A stretch of 64,000 bases of DNA from an uncultured Flavobacteriaceae bacterium (GTDB taxonomy: Bacteria > Bacteroidota > Bacteroidia > Flavobacteriales > Flavobacteriaceae), in NCBI GenBank assembly GCA_934675205.1, contig CAKUPQ010000001.1, forward strand, positions 686,497 to 750,496, given 5' to 3'. The notes under the pieces were generated by a model. That model saw only the letters and a list, made by a program, of their open reading frames with translations, did not search any database and was not told where the DNA came from. Of this stretch, positions 42,402 to 51,519 are shown one piece after another. The stretch's first letter is position 1. Every line of letters begins with the position of its first letter. The position numbers and the translations under genes are program-made.

Positions 42402-42956
42402 ATGGAAGAATTAGAATTTATATTAGATAGTGCTAAAGAATCAATGGAAAATTCTTTGATGCATTTGGACAAAAGTTTTTTGAACATCAGAGCAGGAAAA
42501 GCTTCTCCGGCTATGCTTGGAAGTGTAAAAGTAGATTATTACGGTTCTCAAACTCCGCTTTCGCAGGTTGCTAATATCAATGTTCCTGATGCGAGAACGC
42601 TTACGGTTACTCCCTGGGAAAAAAATATGTTACAACCTATCGAAAAGGCAATTATGATTGCTAATCTTGGTTTCAACCCAATGAATAACGGAGATAACAT
42701 CATTATTAATATTCCTGTTTTGACAGAAGACAGAAGACGTGATTTGGTAAAACAGGCAAAAGCAGAAGCAGAAGATGCTAAAATCGGAATCCGAAATGCA
42801 CGTAAAGATGCCAATACAGACATCAAAAAATTGGACGGACTTTCGGAAGATACCGTAAAATCAGCTGAACAAGACGTTCAGAATTTAACCGATAATTATA
42901 TCAAAAAAGCAGATGAATTATTAAGCGTTAAAGAAGCTGAAATTATGAAAGTGTAA
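42402..42956 (+). CDS. frr: ribosome recycling factor Frr
   Basis: 184 residues. LNIRAGKASPAMLGSVKVDY near 27-46, VPDARTLTVTPWEKNMLQPI near 64-83, NIPVLTEDRRRDLVKQAKAE and VRNARKDAN-like IGIRNARKDANTDIKKL are the family motifs. It splits post-termination ribosomes with EF-G. The pyrH-frr order is widely conserved. xrtF begins 32 bases after it. Confidence 0.97.
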   Translation: MEELEFILDSAKESMENSLMHLDKSFLNIRAGKASPAMLGSVKVDYYGSQTPLSQVANINVPDARTLTVTPWEKNMLQPIEKAIMIANLGFNPMNNGDNIIINIPVLTEDRRRDLVKQAKAEAEDAKIGIRNARKDANTDIKKLDGLSEDTVKSAEQDVQNLTDNYIKKADELLSVKEAEIMKV

Positions 42957-42988
42957 CCCTTGGATTACATTTTTCGTTTTAATATACT

Positions 42989-43552
42989 GTGAAAAATTAT
43001 CTTGTTACATACCGTCCGTTTCTGAAATTTTTATTTCTGTTTTTCGTAACCTACGGTTTTCTTTCGTTGTTGTACAATTTGTATTTATCCCAATACAAAG
43101 ACCTCGAATATCCGATAGACCCTTTCACGGAAAGCGTTTCGTATCAGGTAAAATACGTTTCTAACTTGTTTGGAGGTGCTATGGAAATTTATAAATTTCC
43201 GGCAGAACAATGGACAAGAATATTTTATATTGACCGCTACGTAGCCCGAATTGTTGAGGGTTGTAATGCGGTTAGTGTGATGATTTTGTTTGCATCGTTT
43301 GTGATGGCTTTTGCAGGAAAATTCAAAAGAACTTTGGCTTTTATCTTAATCGGAATTATCCTGATTCACATTCTGAATCTTTTCAGAATTGCTTTTTTGG
43401 CAACACTTCTGTATCATTATCCACAACATTCGCACCTGACCCACGGAGTTTTGTTTCCACTGATAATCTATGGATTTGTCTTTTTGCTTTGGGTTGTTTG
43501 GGTCAAAAAATACTCGGGTTTTATTTCGGATAAAAAAGATGAAAGCAATTAG
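42989..43552 (+). CDS. xrtF: exosortase family protein XrtF
   Basis: 187 residues, multi-spanning, from a GTG start (MKNYLVTYRPFLKFLFLFFV). Catalytic triad residues of exosortases are visible: Cys92 in VEGCNAVSVMILFASF, Arg133 in ILNLFRIAFLATL and His152 in HLTHGVLFPLIIYG. Exosortases process C-terminally anchored surface proteins; the XrtF substrate set is not well defined. The 3' end overlaps the next gene by 14 bases. No PEP-CTERM-like substrate is seen in the window. Confidence 0.9.
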   Translation: MKNYLVTYRPFLKFLFLFFVTYGFLSLLYNLYLSQYKDLEYPIDPFTESVSYQVKYVSNLFGGAMEIYKFPAEQWTRIFYIDRYVARIVEGCNAVSVMILFASFVMAFAGKFKRTLAFILIGIILIHILNLFRIAFLATLLYHYPQHSHLTHGVLFPLIIYGFVFLLWVVWVKKYSGFISDKKDESN

Positions 43553-43964
43553 AACTATACTTTTACTACTACCGTTTCTAATCGGTTTTGTCTTAATCCG
43601 ATTCTACGAAAACACTTGGTTTTACGATCCTTTTTTGGACTATTTCAAAGGGAGTTATCAAGAAAATCCCTTTCCCGAATTTGAAAATTTCAAATTATTT
43701 CTGAATTATTTTTTTCGTTATGCTTTGAATACTTTACTTTCGCTCGGAATTATTTATGTCATTTTCAGGAATAAAGAGTTTATAAAAGTAAGTTCTGTCT
43801 TGTATCTGATATTTTTCGCAGTATTGATTTCGGTTTTGTTTGTGATTATTAACTATACGGGAAGTGCTTTTTCTTTGTTTTATGTAAGAAAGTTTTTAGT
43901 ACAACCTTTGTTTTTGTTGCTTTTTCTGCCCGGATTTTATTTTCAACAGAAAACACAAAAATAA
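43539..43964 (+). CDS. exosortase F system-associated membrane protein
   Basis: 141 residues from MKAIRTILLLLPFLIGFVLI with four hydrophobic helices (about 5-20, 54-75, 85-102, 114-135). The segments FYENTWFYDPFLDYFKGSYQ and FRYALNTLLSLGIIYVIFRN are typical of the small protein that always follows XrtF in Flavobacteriia. Its role is presumed to be partner or chaperone of XrtF. I chose the ATG at 43539, inside the xrtF 3' end, because the family starts there. Confidence 0.85.
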   Translation: MKAIRTILLLLPFLIGFVLIRFYENTWFYDPFLDYFKGSYQENPFPEFENFKLFLNYFFRYALNTLLSLGIIYVIFRNKEFIKVSSVLYLIFFAVLISVLFVIINYTGSAFSLFYVRKFLVQPLFLLLFLPGFYFQQKTQK

Positions 43965-44034
43965 TTTAAAAAATAACGCAACCATTTCTGTTTTTTTGCA
44001 TCTTATTAAAGCATAGTTAATGTGAAAAAAACAT

Positions 44035-44042
44035 TATTTTTG
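44035..44042 (+). promoter_or_regulatory. -7 element TATTTTTG for the UXS-sugar transferase pair
   Basis: TATTTTTG fits TAnnTTTG, 91 bases before the ATG at 44134. The region 43965-44133 holds no gene; no -33 TTG is seen at standard spacing. Confidence 0.45.
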
Positions 44043-44133
44043 TGTAGCATACAATAAAACGCAATAGTTGCGTTTTAACAAAACAATAACAATTATTTTT
44101 GAAGACTTTTTTATTGTTTTTACGGAAAAGAAT

Positions 44134-45120
44134 ATGAAAAAAAGAATACTTATAACGGGAGCTGCAGGTTTTTTAGGCTCTCATTTGTGTGACAGATTTA
44201 TAAAAGAGGGGTATTGTGTTGTCGGAATGGATAACTTAATAACCGGAGATTTAAAAAATATAGAGCATCTTTTCAAACTTGAAAACTTTGAATTTTATCA
44301 TCACGATGTAACCAAGTTTGTCCACGTTTCGGGTAAATTAGATTACATCTTGCACTTTGCTTCACCTGCTTCTCCGATTGATTACCTTAAAATTCCTATT
44401 CAGACCCTAAAAGTTGGTTCGTTAGGAACGCATAATCTTTTGGGATTGGCAAGAGTTAAAAAAGCGAGAATCCTTATTGCTTCGACTTCCGAAATTTATG
44501 GAGATCCGCTTATACACCCACAAACAGAGGATTATTACGGAAACGTAAATACCATAGGTCCAAGAGGAGTTTATGATGAGGCAAAGCGTTTTCAGGAATC
44601 CATAACTATGGCTTACCACACTTTCCACGGATTGGAAACCAGAATCGTACGTATTTTCAATACCTACGGACCAAGAATGAGACTGAATGACGGGAGAGTT
44701 ATTCCGGCTTTTATCGGTCAGGCTTTAAGGGGAGAGGATTTGACTATTTTCGGAGATGGTTCTCAAACCCGTTCGTTTTGTTATGTTGATGACCAAGTGG
44801 AGGGAATTTTCAGATTGCTACATTCGGATTATCATCTTCCGGTAAACATCGGAAATCCTGACGAAATTACCATAAAAGACTTTGCGGAAGAAATCATTAA
44901 ACTCACAGGAACAAACCAAAAAGTGGTTTATAAACCATTGCCTGTAAACGACCCTTTACAAAGGCAACCTAATATTTCTAAAGCTAAAGAAATTCTGGGT
45001 TGGGAACCAAAAGTTTCTCGTTCGGAGGGAATGAAAATAACATACGACTATTTCAAATCGTTGTCTTCCGAAGAATTACTCAAAGAAGAACACAAAGACT
45101 TTAAACAATACATCAAATAG
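44134..45120 (+). CDS. UDP-glucuronate decarboxylase (UXS-type) / NAD-dependent epimerase-dehydratase
   Basis: 328 residues, extended SDR fold. NAD-binding [14 protein letters not shown] near 8-21, [20 protein letters not shown] near 71-90, catalytic Tyr-Lys in [13 protein letters not shown] near 147-159 and [20 protein letters not shown]. The [11 protein letters not shown] and [10 protein letters not shown] motifs are typical of UDP-glucuronate decarboxylases making UDP-xylose. It probably provides a sugar nucleotide for the priming transferase gene that overlaps its stop by one base. I chose the ATG at 44134; an upstream in-frame start gives a non-conserved extension. Confidence 0.88.
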   Translation: MKKRILITGAAGFLGSHLCDRFIKEGYCVVGMDNLITGDLKNIEHLFKLENFEFYHHDVTKFVHVSGKLDYILHFASPASPIDYLKIPIQTLKVGSLGTHNLLGLARVKKARILIASTSEIYGDPLIHPQTEDYYGNVNTIGPRGVYDEAKRFQESITMAYHTFHGLETRIVRIFNTYGPRMRLNDGRVIPAFIGQALRGEDLTIFGDGSQTRSFCYVDDQVEGIFRLLHSDYHLPVNIGNPDEITIKDFAEEIIKLTGTNQKVVYKPLPVNDPLQRQPNISKAKEILGWEPKVSRSEGMKITYDYFKSLSSEELLKEEHKDFKQYIK

Positions 45121-46472
45121 TGAAAAGAAAAGCAGGCAGATATTCGGGATATATACGTCCGTTTTCGTATGCGTTGGATTTGCTTACGATAAACGTGCTT
45201 GCTTATTTGATGCTGCCGGAGGAACTCAATACGGTTTGGTATCATCTTTTTGTTTCTGCCTCATGGATTTTTATTGCTTGGAATATTGATTTTTATGAAG
45301 TATATCGCTATACAAAAGTCCTTCGGATAATCGGAAACCTTTTTAAACAATATATTGCCTTTTTGGTTTTGAATTTTGCTTATATCGGATTTTTCTGGAA
45401 ATTTTCAAAACCTTCGGATATTGTTTGGTATGTTACTACTGCACTTTGTGTAATTGCCTTTTTTAAATTTTCGATATATTATTTCTTACGAAGATTTCGT
45501 GTGGTTTTCGGAGGGAATTTCCGTAGAGTGGTTATAGTCGGAAACGGAAAATCAGCCGAACAATTAGCAGAGTTTTTTAATGACAATCCCGATTACGGAT
45601 ATAAATTAGAGGGAATTTTTGATTTAAAAACAAACAAAGTCGAACAACTGAAAGAATGTTATGATTTTGTTTTGGCAAACGGAATAGACGAAGTGTATTC
45701 TTCGCTGTCGAACATCAATAATGACGACATCAATGATTTGATTGATTTTACGGATAACAATCTGAAAACACTCAAATTTCTTCCCGACAACAAACAACCT
45801 TTGGCACGAAATCTTATTTATGATTACTACGATTATATTCCGATTTTGTCTTTGCGGAATGTGCCTTTAGACAAAAGAGCCAATAAAATCGTAAAAAGAG
45901 CTTTCGACATCGTGTTTTCGTTGTTGGTAATCCTCGGAATTTTGTCTTGGCTTATTCCTTTTTTGGCAATTTTAATCAAGTTAGAATCCAAAGGAAATGT
46001 GTTTTTTAAGCAAAAGCGAAACGGGCTGAATTACAGCGAGTTTTACTGCTATAAATTCCGTTCGATGAAACCCAATGCAGAAGCGGACACAGAACAGGTT
46101 ACGAAAAACGACCCGAGAATTACCAAAGTTGGAGCTTTTATGCGAAAAACAAGCATTGATGAACTTCCACAATTTTGGAATGTGCTTAAAGGTGATATGT
46201 CTGTCGTTGGACCAAGACCACATATGATAGCAGAAACCGAACGCTTTGTGCAAAAAGTAGATAAATTTATGGTCAGACACCTGATTAAACCCGGAATTAC
46301 GGGACTTGCCCAAATCAACGGATACAGAGGAGAAGTCGAAACCGACCAGGATATTATCCATAGAGTAAAATACGATATTTTTTATGTGGAAAATTGGTCG
46401 TTCTTATTAGACTTGAAAATTATCGTAACAACCGTCTTTAATGCTTTAAAAGGAGAGAAAAAAGCCTACTAA
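45120..46472 (+). CDS. undecaprenyl-phosphate sugar phosphotransferase (WbaP/WcaJ type)
   Basis: 450 residues from a GTG that overlaps the UXS stop (TAGTG). Four N-terminal helices are followed by a central Rossmann-like region (RVVIVGNGKSAEQLAEFFND near 137-156). The C-terminal PHPT domain has KRAFDIVFSLLVILGILSWL, FFKQKRNGLNYSEFYCYKFR, RKTSIDELPQFWNVLKGDMS and VGPRPHMIAE. It transfers a sugar phosphate to undecaprenyl phosphate to start exopolysaccharide or O-antigen synthesis. The one-base overlap implies translational coupling. Confidence 0.9.
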   Translation: MKRKAGRYSGYIRPFSYALDLLTINVLAYLMLPEELNTVWYHLFVSASWIFIAWNIDFYEVYRYTKVLRIIGNLFKQYIAFLVLNFAYIGFFWKFSKPSDIVWYVTTALCVIAFFKFSIYYFLRRFRVVFGGNFRRVVIVGNGKSAEQLAEFFNDNPDYGYKLEGIFDLKTNKVEQLKECYDFVLANGIDEVYSSLSNINNDDINDLIDFTDNNLKTLKFLPDNKQPLARNLIYDYYDYIPILSLRNVPLDKRANKIVKRAFDIVFSLLVILGILSWLIPFLAILIKLESKGNVFFKQKRNGLNYSEFYCYKFRSMKPNAEADTEQVTKNDPRITKVGAFMRKTSIDELPQFWNVLKGDMSVVGPRPHMIAETERFVQKVDKFMVRHLIKPGITGLAQINGYRGEVETDQDIIHRVKYDIFYVENWSFLLDLKIIVTTVFNALKGEKKAY

Positions 46473-46496
46473 TTTTTACATTCAAATTTGTGTAAA

Positions 46497-46530
46497 TTTG
46501 TGTAAATCTGTGTTTAAATCCATAAATTTG
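46497..46530 (+). promoter_or_regulatory. promoter TTTG-N22-TAAATTTG for gpmI
   Basis: TTTG (46497-46500), 22 bases, TAAATTTG (46523-46530), ending 18 bases before the ATG. It sits in an array of TTTGTGTAAA-like repeats from about 46480 to 46515, so the match could be partly due to low complexity. Confidence 0.5.
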
Positions 46531-46548
46531 TAAGATATTCCTTACAAA

Positions 46549-48075
46549 ATGAAAAAAGTAATTTTAATGATTTTAGACGGTTGGGGAAAATCACCTGACC
46601 CGAAAGTTTCTGCAATCGACAATGCAAACACGCCTTTTATAGACAGCCTTTATACGAAATACCCGAATGCTTCCCTGCGAACAGACGGATTAAACGTAGG
46701 ACTTCCCGAAGGACAAATGGGAAATTCCGAAGTCGGGCATATGAATCTCGGAGCCGGAAGGATTGTCTATCAGGATTTGGCAAAAATAAATGTCGCTGTC
46801 CAAAACAAAACTTTGCAACAGCAAAAAGTACTTTTAGATGCTTTTGAATATGCCAAAAACAACAATAAAAACGTACATTTTTTGGGGTTGCTTTCAGATG
46901 GAGGAGTACACTCGCACATCAATCATCTCAAAGGACTTATTGATGTTTCGGAAGAATTCGGACTGAAAAATGTTTTTATCCACGCTTTTACGGACGGACG
47001 TGATGTGGACCCGAAATCAGGAATCGGATTTGTGCAGGATATTTCGGATTATACCGAAAATACAAACGTAAAACTTGCCTCGGTTATCGGAAGATATTAT
47101 GCAATGGATAGGGACAAACGTTGGGAAAGAGTAAAATTGGCTTATGATTTGCTCGTAAACGGACTCGGAGAACATTCGCAAGATGTGATACAATCCATTC
47201 AAAACAGTTATGATAACGACATAACGGACGAATTTATCAAACCGATTGTCATTACTGATGAACAGCTAATACCTGTTGCTACGATTTTGGAAGGTGACGT
47301 GGTTATTTTCTTTAATTTCAGAACGGACAGAGGTCGGGAACTTACGGAAGTACTAACCCAATTTGACCTGCACGAGTACAATATGCATAAGATGAATCTG
47401 TATTACGTAACGATGACTAATTATGACGATACGTATAAAAATATTCACGTTATTTATGACAAAGACAACCTGAATAATACCTTGGGAGAAGTTTTGCAAA
47501 ACAACGGAAAAACTCAAATCCGAATTGCCGAAACCGAAAAATATCCTCACGTTACGTTCTTTTTTTCGGGAGGAAGGGAGGAAGTTTTTGAGGGAGAAAA
47601 ACGCATTTTGTGTCCTTCTCCAAAAGTGGCTACTTACGATTTACAACCCGAGATGAGTGCTTTTGATTTAAAAGATGCTCTTATTCCCGAATTGCAGTTA
47701 CAAGCAACCGATTTTGTCTGTCTGAACTTTGCCAACGGAGATATGGTAGGACATACGGGAGATATGGAGGCAGCCATAAAAGCCTGTGAGGCAGTGGATA
47801 AATGCGTAAAAGAAGTGGTCGAAACTGCTTTAGAACACAATTATACTACGATTATCATAGCCGACCACGGAAACTGCGAAACAATGATAAACCCTGACGG
47901 AAGTCCGAATACAGCTCATACGACCAATCCTGTTCCGATTATTTTGGTTGGAAATGATGAAAAAATCGGAATCACAAACGGAATTTTAGCGGATTTAGCT
48001 CCGACAATTCTCGATTTAATGCAAGTCGAAAAACCCGAAATAATGACAGGTAAATCGTTGTTGTTTAATCGCTAA
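46549..48075 (+). CDS. gpmI: 2,3-bisphosphoglycerate-independent phosphoglycerate mutase
   Basis: 508 residues of the alkaline phosphatase superfamily. VILMILDGWGKSPDPKVSAI carries the first metal aspartate, and Ser60 in EGQMGNSEVGHMNLGAGRIV is the phosphorylated nucleophile. IHAFTDGRDVDPKSG, FFNFRTDRGRELTEVL and IIADHGNCETMINPDGSPNT complete the family set. It interconverts 3- and 2-phosphoglycerate with two Mn ions. The DUF255 gene follows 9 bases later. Confidence 0.96.
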   Translation: MKKVILMILDGWGKSPDPKVSAIDNANTPFIDSLYTKYPNASLRTDGLNVGLPEGQMGNSEVGHMNLGAGRIVYQDLAKINVAVQNKTLQQQKVLLDAFEYAKNNNKNVHFLGLLSDGGVHSHINHLKGLIDVSEEFGLKNVFIHAFTDGRDVDPKSGIGFVQDISDYTENTNVKLASVIGRYYAMDRDKRWERVKLAYDLLVNGLGEHSQDVIQSIQNSYDNDITDEFIKPIVITDEQLIPVATILEGDVVIFFNFRTDRGRELTEVLTQFDLHEYNMHKMNLYYVTMTNYDDTYKNIHVIYDKDNLNNTLGEVLQNNGKTQIRIAETEKYPHVTFFFSGGREEVFEGEKRILCPSPKVATYDLQPEMSAFDLKDALIPELQLQATDFVCLNFANGDMVGHTGDMEAAIKACEAVDKCVKEVVETALEHNYTTIIIADHGNCETMINPDGSPNTAHTTNPVPIILVGNDEKIGITNGILADLAPTILDLMQVEKPEIMTGKSLLFNR

Positions 48076-48084
48076 ACAAAAAAA

Positions 48085-50100
48085 ATGAACGAACTCCATA
48101 AAGAAACAAGCCCGTATTTGTTGCAACACAAAGACAATCCGATTTTTTGGAAAAGTTGGAACGATATTTCTTTGGAACAAGCTCAAAAACAGAACAAACT
48201 TATTGTGATTTCTGTCGGATATTCGGCTTGTCACTGGTGCCACGTTATGGAACACGAATCGTTTGAAGACTTGGAAGTGGCTGAACTGATGAACAAACAT
48301 TTTGTGAGCATCAAAGTCGATAGGGAAGAACGTCCAGATGTTGATGCGATTTATATGAAAGCCGTTCAGCTGATGACCCAACAAGGAGGTTGGCCTCTGA
48401 ATGTTGTGGCACTTCCTGACGGAAAACCCGTTTGGGGAGGAACCTATTTCCGAAAAGAACAATGGCTAAGCGTTTTGGAGCAATTGGCAGAAATGTGGCA
48501 GGAAGAACCTCAAAAAATGCTGGATTATGCAGAGAATTTGGAAAATGCTTTAGGCAGCTTAACTCAAATTATAGAACAGCCCATTGCAGAAAATAATCAG
48601 GAAGTTTTAAACGGATTCCTCGAAAAATGGAGCAAAAGTTTTGATTTGGAAATGGGAGGGTATGCAAGAGCACCAAAATTTATGATGCCCTCCAATTCTC
48701 GTTTTTTGATGCGATATGCCTATCAGAACAAGCACGAACCACTTTTGGATTATGTAAATCTTACGCTTACCAAAATGGCTTATGGAGGAATTTTTGATGT
48801 GATTGACGGAGGTTTTTCGAGATATTCGGTAGATATGAAATGGCACGTTCCTCATTTTGAAAAAATGCTTTATGATAACGGACAGTTGGTGAGTTTGTAT
48901 AGTGATGCTTATAAACTGACCCAAAATCCGTTGTATGAAGAAATTGTTGAAAAAACCCTGAATTTCGTTGAAAGAGAATGGTTTACAAACGAAGGAGGAT
49001 TTTATTCCGCTTATGATGCAGACAGCCTGAACGAAAACCAAAAAAAAGAAGAAGGAGCTTTTTACGTTTGGAAAAAAGAGGAATTACAAAATATTTTTAA
49101 AGACGATTTTGAATTGTTTTCTGCCATTTTCAGTATTAATGATTTCGGATATTGGGAGCATAATAATTATGTTTTGATTCAGGAAAAACCGCTTGAAATT
49201 ATTGCTACTGATTTCGGAATTTCGGTTGATGAGTTACAATCCAAAAAGAAATCGTTTGAAAAAGCATTGTTTGAAATCAGAGAAAAACGAGAAAGACCAA
49301 GTCTTGACGATAAGATTCTCACTTCGTGGAATGCGATAATGAATAGAGGTTTTACAAATGCTTACAAGGCTTTTGGGAATCCGAAATATTTAGAAATTGC
49401 ACAAAAAAACATTGAATTCATCAAACAAAATCTTTGGAGCGAAGACGGAAATCTCTACCGAACGTACAAAAACAAAACAGCCAAAATAAACGGATTTCTC
49501 GAAGATTATGCCTTTGTGATTGATGCCCTTATCGGACTTTACGAAGTAACTTCTGACGAAAAATATTTAACCGATGCCAAACAACTAACCGATTATACAT
49601 TAGATAATTTCTACGATTCCGAAAAGGGATTATTTCGTTTTAAATCCGTAGAAGACAAGTTGTTAGTTTCGGAAAATTACGAAATCGAAGATAATGTAAT
49701 GGATAGTTCTAATTCGGTTATGGCTCAAAATCTGTACTTGCTTTCGGTTTATTTCGGGCTTTCGCATTATGAAGAAATTTGTCAAAGAATGTTGCGGATT
49801 GTGGTTTCCAATATTGATTATCCGAGTGCTTTTTCGAATTGGCTGAATGTATTTATGAATTTCGATTCGTCTCAAAAAGAATTAGCCATTTGTGGAGAAA
49901 ATGCTCTCGAAAATTTGACCATCATCAACCGAAATTATCTCCCGAATCTTACCGTTTCTGCAACCGAAAAACCGAGTAATCTTCCACTTCTAAAAGGCAG
50001 GTTTACAGAGAATATTTTACACTTTTTTGTATGTCAAAATAGAGTTTGTGGCTTACCTTTGCAGGATATTAATGAAGTTTTACATCAACTAAAAGTTTGA
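48085..50100 (+). CDS. DUF255 thioredoxin-domain protein (YyaL/SSP411 family)
   Basis: 671 residues. The N-terminal thioredoxin-like domain carries the CxxC motif in YSACHWCHVMEHESFEDLEV near 49-68 and QQGGWPLNVVALPDGKPVWG near 93-112. A long (alpha/alpha)6 barrel-like region follows: VIDGGFSRYSVDMKWHVPHF, NEGGFYSAYDADSLNENQKK and LTSWNAIMNRGFTNAYKAFG. The function is unresolved. The gene ends one base before the mscS leader. Confidence 0.92.
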   Translation: MNELHKETSPYLLQHKDNPIFWKSWNDISLEQAQKQNKLIVISVGYSACHWCHVMEHESFEDLEVAELMNKHFVSIKVDREERPDVDAIYMKAVQLMTQQGGWPLNVVALPDGKPVWGGTYFRKEQWLSVLEQLAEMWQEEPQKMLDYAENLENALGSLTQIIEQPIAENNQEVLNGFLEKWSKSFDLEMGGYARAPKFMMPSNSRFLMRYAYQNKHEPLLDYVNLTLTKMAYGGIFDVIDGGFSRYSVDMKWHVPHFEKMLYDNGQLVSLYSDAYKLTQNPLYEEIVEKTLNFVEREWFTNEGGFYSAYDADSLNENQKKEEGAFYVWKKEELQNIFKDDFELFSAIFSINDFGYWEHNNYVLIQEKPLEIIATDFGISVDELQSKKKSFEKALFEIREKRERPSLDDKILTSWNAIMNRGFTNAYKAFGNPKYLEIAQKNIEFIKQNLWSEDGNLYRTYKNKTAKINGFLEDYAFVIDALIGLYEVTSDEKYLTDAKQLTDYTLDNFYDSEKGLFRFKSVEDKLLVSENYEIEDNVMDSSNSVMAQNLYLLSVYFGLSHYEEICQRMLRIVVSNIDYPSAFSNWLNVFMNFDSSQKELAICGENALENLTIINRNYLPNLTVSATEKPSNLPLLKGRFTENILHFFVCQNRVCGLPLQDINEVLHQLKV

Positions 50101-50103
50101 TTT

Positions 50104-50925
50104 ATGGAAGAAGAATTGACAAAAATAGAACAAGCTTTAGAGCGTTTATTGGAAAATGCGTTTAATTTTTCGCTTAAAATAGTTTCTGCCTTAATTGTAC
50201 TGGTAGTCGGAATGTTAATTATCCGGATATTGATGTACTTTATCAAAAGAATCATCGAAAAACGCAATGTTGACACTACGGTTTCGGGCTTTTTGCTCAA
50301 TATGATTTCGTGGCTTTTCAGACTATTGCTTTTTATTGCGGTTGTATCAAAATTAGGAGTAGAAACTACATCATTCGTAGCTGTTTTAGGAGCATTAGGA
50401 TTGGCAATCGGACTTTCGCTTCAAGGTTCGTTATCGAATTTTACGGGAGGACTTTTAATCATAATGTTCAAACCTTTCAGGGTTGGCGATTACATTCAGG
50501 CACAAGGTGTTGAGGGAACGGTAAAACAAATTCAGGTATTCAATACCCAAATAAACAGCGACAATAATCAGGCTATTTTTATCCCAAACGGAATTCTCTC
50601 AAACGGAACGATTGTCAATTTTTCGAAAGAAAAAAACCGTAGAGCTAACTTGCGAATTGTTGTTTCGACTGCTAATGATTTGGTTAAAGTAAATCAGATT
50701 TTTCTTGATATTCTGAAAAATAAAGACAAGATTCTTAAAAATCCTGCTCCTACTGTTGTACTTACAGAATTGACGGGAGATACAGCTGCTTTCAACATCA
50801 GACCTTGGGCTGTACGTCCGGACTTTTTAGCGATGACTTCCGAAGTTTTACTCGAATTAAAAAATACTATCGAAAAAGAAAATATTATACTTCCGACACA
50901 AAGCATTCAGATAATAAACACATAA
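50104..50925 (+). CDS. small-conductance mechanosensitive channel (MscS family)
   Basis: 273 residues. Three N-terminal helices (about 21-43, 64-82 and 89-113) are followed by the pore-lining glycine/alanine-rich TM3 (LGALGLAIGLSLQGSLSNFT near 97-116) and the beta domain FKPFRVGDYIQAQGVEGTVK, then NDLVKVNQIFLDILKNK. The length matches the short MscS type. It releases osmolytes on hypo-osmotic shock. It is 4 bases after the DUF255 stop, so probably co-transcribed. Confidence 0.9.
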   Translation: MEEELTKIEQALERLLENAFNFSLKIVSALIVLVVGMLIIRILMYFIKRIIEKRNVDTTVSGFLLNMISWLFRLLLFIAVVSKLGVETTSFVAVLGALGLAIGLSLQGSLSNFTGGLLIIMFKPFRVGDYIQAQGVEGTVKQIQVFNTQINSDNNQAIFIPNGILSNGTIVNFSKEKNRRANLRIVVSTANDLVKVNQIFLDILKNKDKILKNPAPTVVLTELTGDTAAFNIRPWAVRPDFLAMTSEVLLELKNTIEKENIILPTQSIQIINT

Positions 50926-50960
50926 AAAAAGAGGCTGTTTCAAAAACAGCCTCTTTTTTT
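50924..50960. terminator. bidirectional terminator between mscS and ompH
   Basis: AAAAAAAGAGGCTGTTT, loop CAAA, then AACAGCCTCTTTTTTT: a long perfect stem with A and T tracts on the two sides. It can stop mscS transcription on the plus strand and the bam operon on the minus strand. Confidence 0.9.
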
Positions 50961-50974
50961 GGATTCAGAAAGTT

Positions 50975-51481
50975 TTAAATTCCTAATTCTTTTTTAACAT
51001 CATTAATCAAATCCGGACCTTCAGAGAGTATAACTCCAGAACCTAAAGAAGAGTCCAAAACATACTCATATCCTTTGGCACGTCCTACTTTTTGAATGGT
51101 AGCTGTAACTTTTTCTCCGATAGGTTTTTTAAGTTCTAATTCTTTTTCAGAAAGTGTTTTTTGAGCATTAGCAGCAAATTCCTGAATGCTTTTTTGCATA
51201 TTCTGAAGTTCTTCTCCTCTGTCTCTGTTTACCGCTTCAGAAACAGATTCTTCTTCAGAGATATACTTCTGTAATTTGGTTTGATACTCATTAACAGACT
51301 CTCTGTAATCTTTGTCGTATCTCTCTGCCATCTCCTCTAACATTTTGTTAGCCTTTGCCATTTCGGGGTGATTTTCTATGAGCTCCTGAACATTGATGTG
51401 AGCAACTTTTTGAGCATTAGCGAATTGCGATACCCCAAGCATTAAAGCTACTGCAATAAATAGTGATTTCATTTGTTTCAT
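50975..51481 (-). CDS. OmpH/Skp family periplasmic chaperone (first of two)
   Basis: 168 residues with a signal peptide (LFIAVALMLGVSQFANAQ) and the family motif AHINVQELIENHPEMAKANK near 27-46. A helical, charged arm is followed by AKGYEYVLDSSLGSGVILSE. Skp-like proteins hold outer membrane proteins in the periplasm before BAM insertion. An ATG three codons downstream (51472) is an equal alternative start. It is the last gene of the DUF6089-uppS-bamA-ompH-ompH operon. Confidence 0.88.
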   Translation of the reverse strand: MKQMKSLFIAVALMLGVSQFANAQKVAHINVQELIENHPEMAKANKMLEEMAERYDKDYRESVNEYQTKLQKYISEEESVSEAVNRDRGEELQNMQKSIQEFAANAQKTLSEKELELKKPIGEKVTATIQKVGRAKGYEYVLDSSLGSGVILSEGPDLINDVKKELGI

Positions 51482-51519
51482 TTGTTTTTAATTTTATCTT
51501 TTTGAGTTTTTAATTTTGT

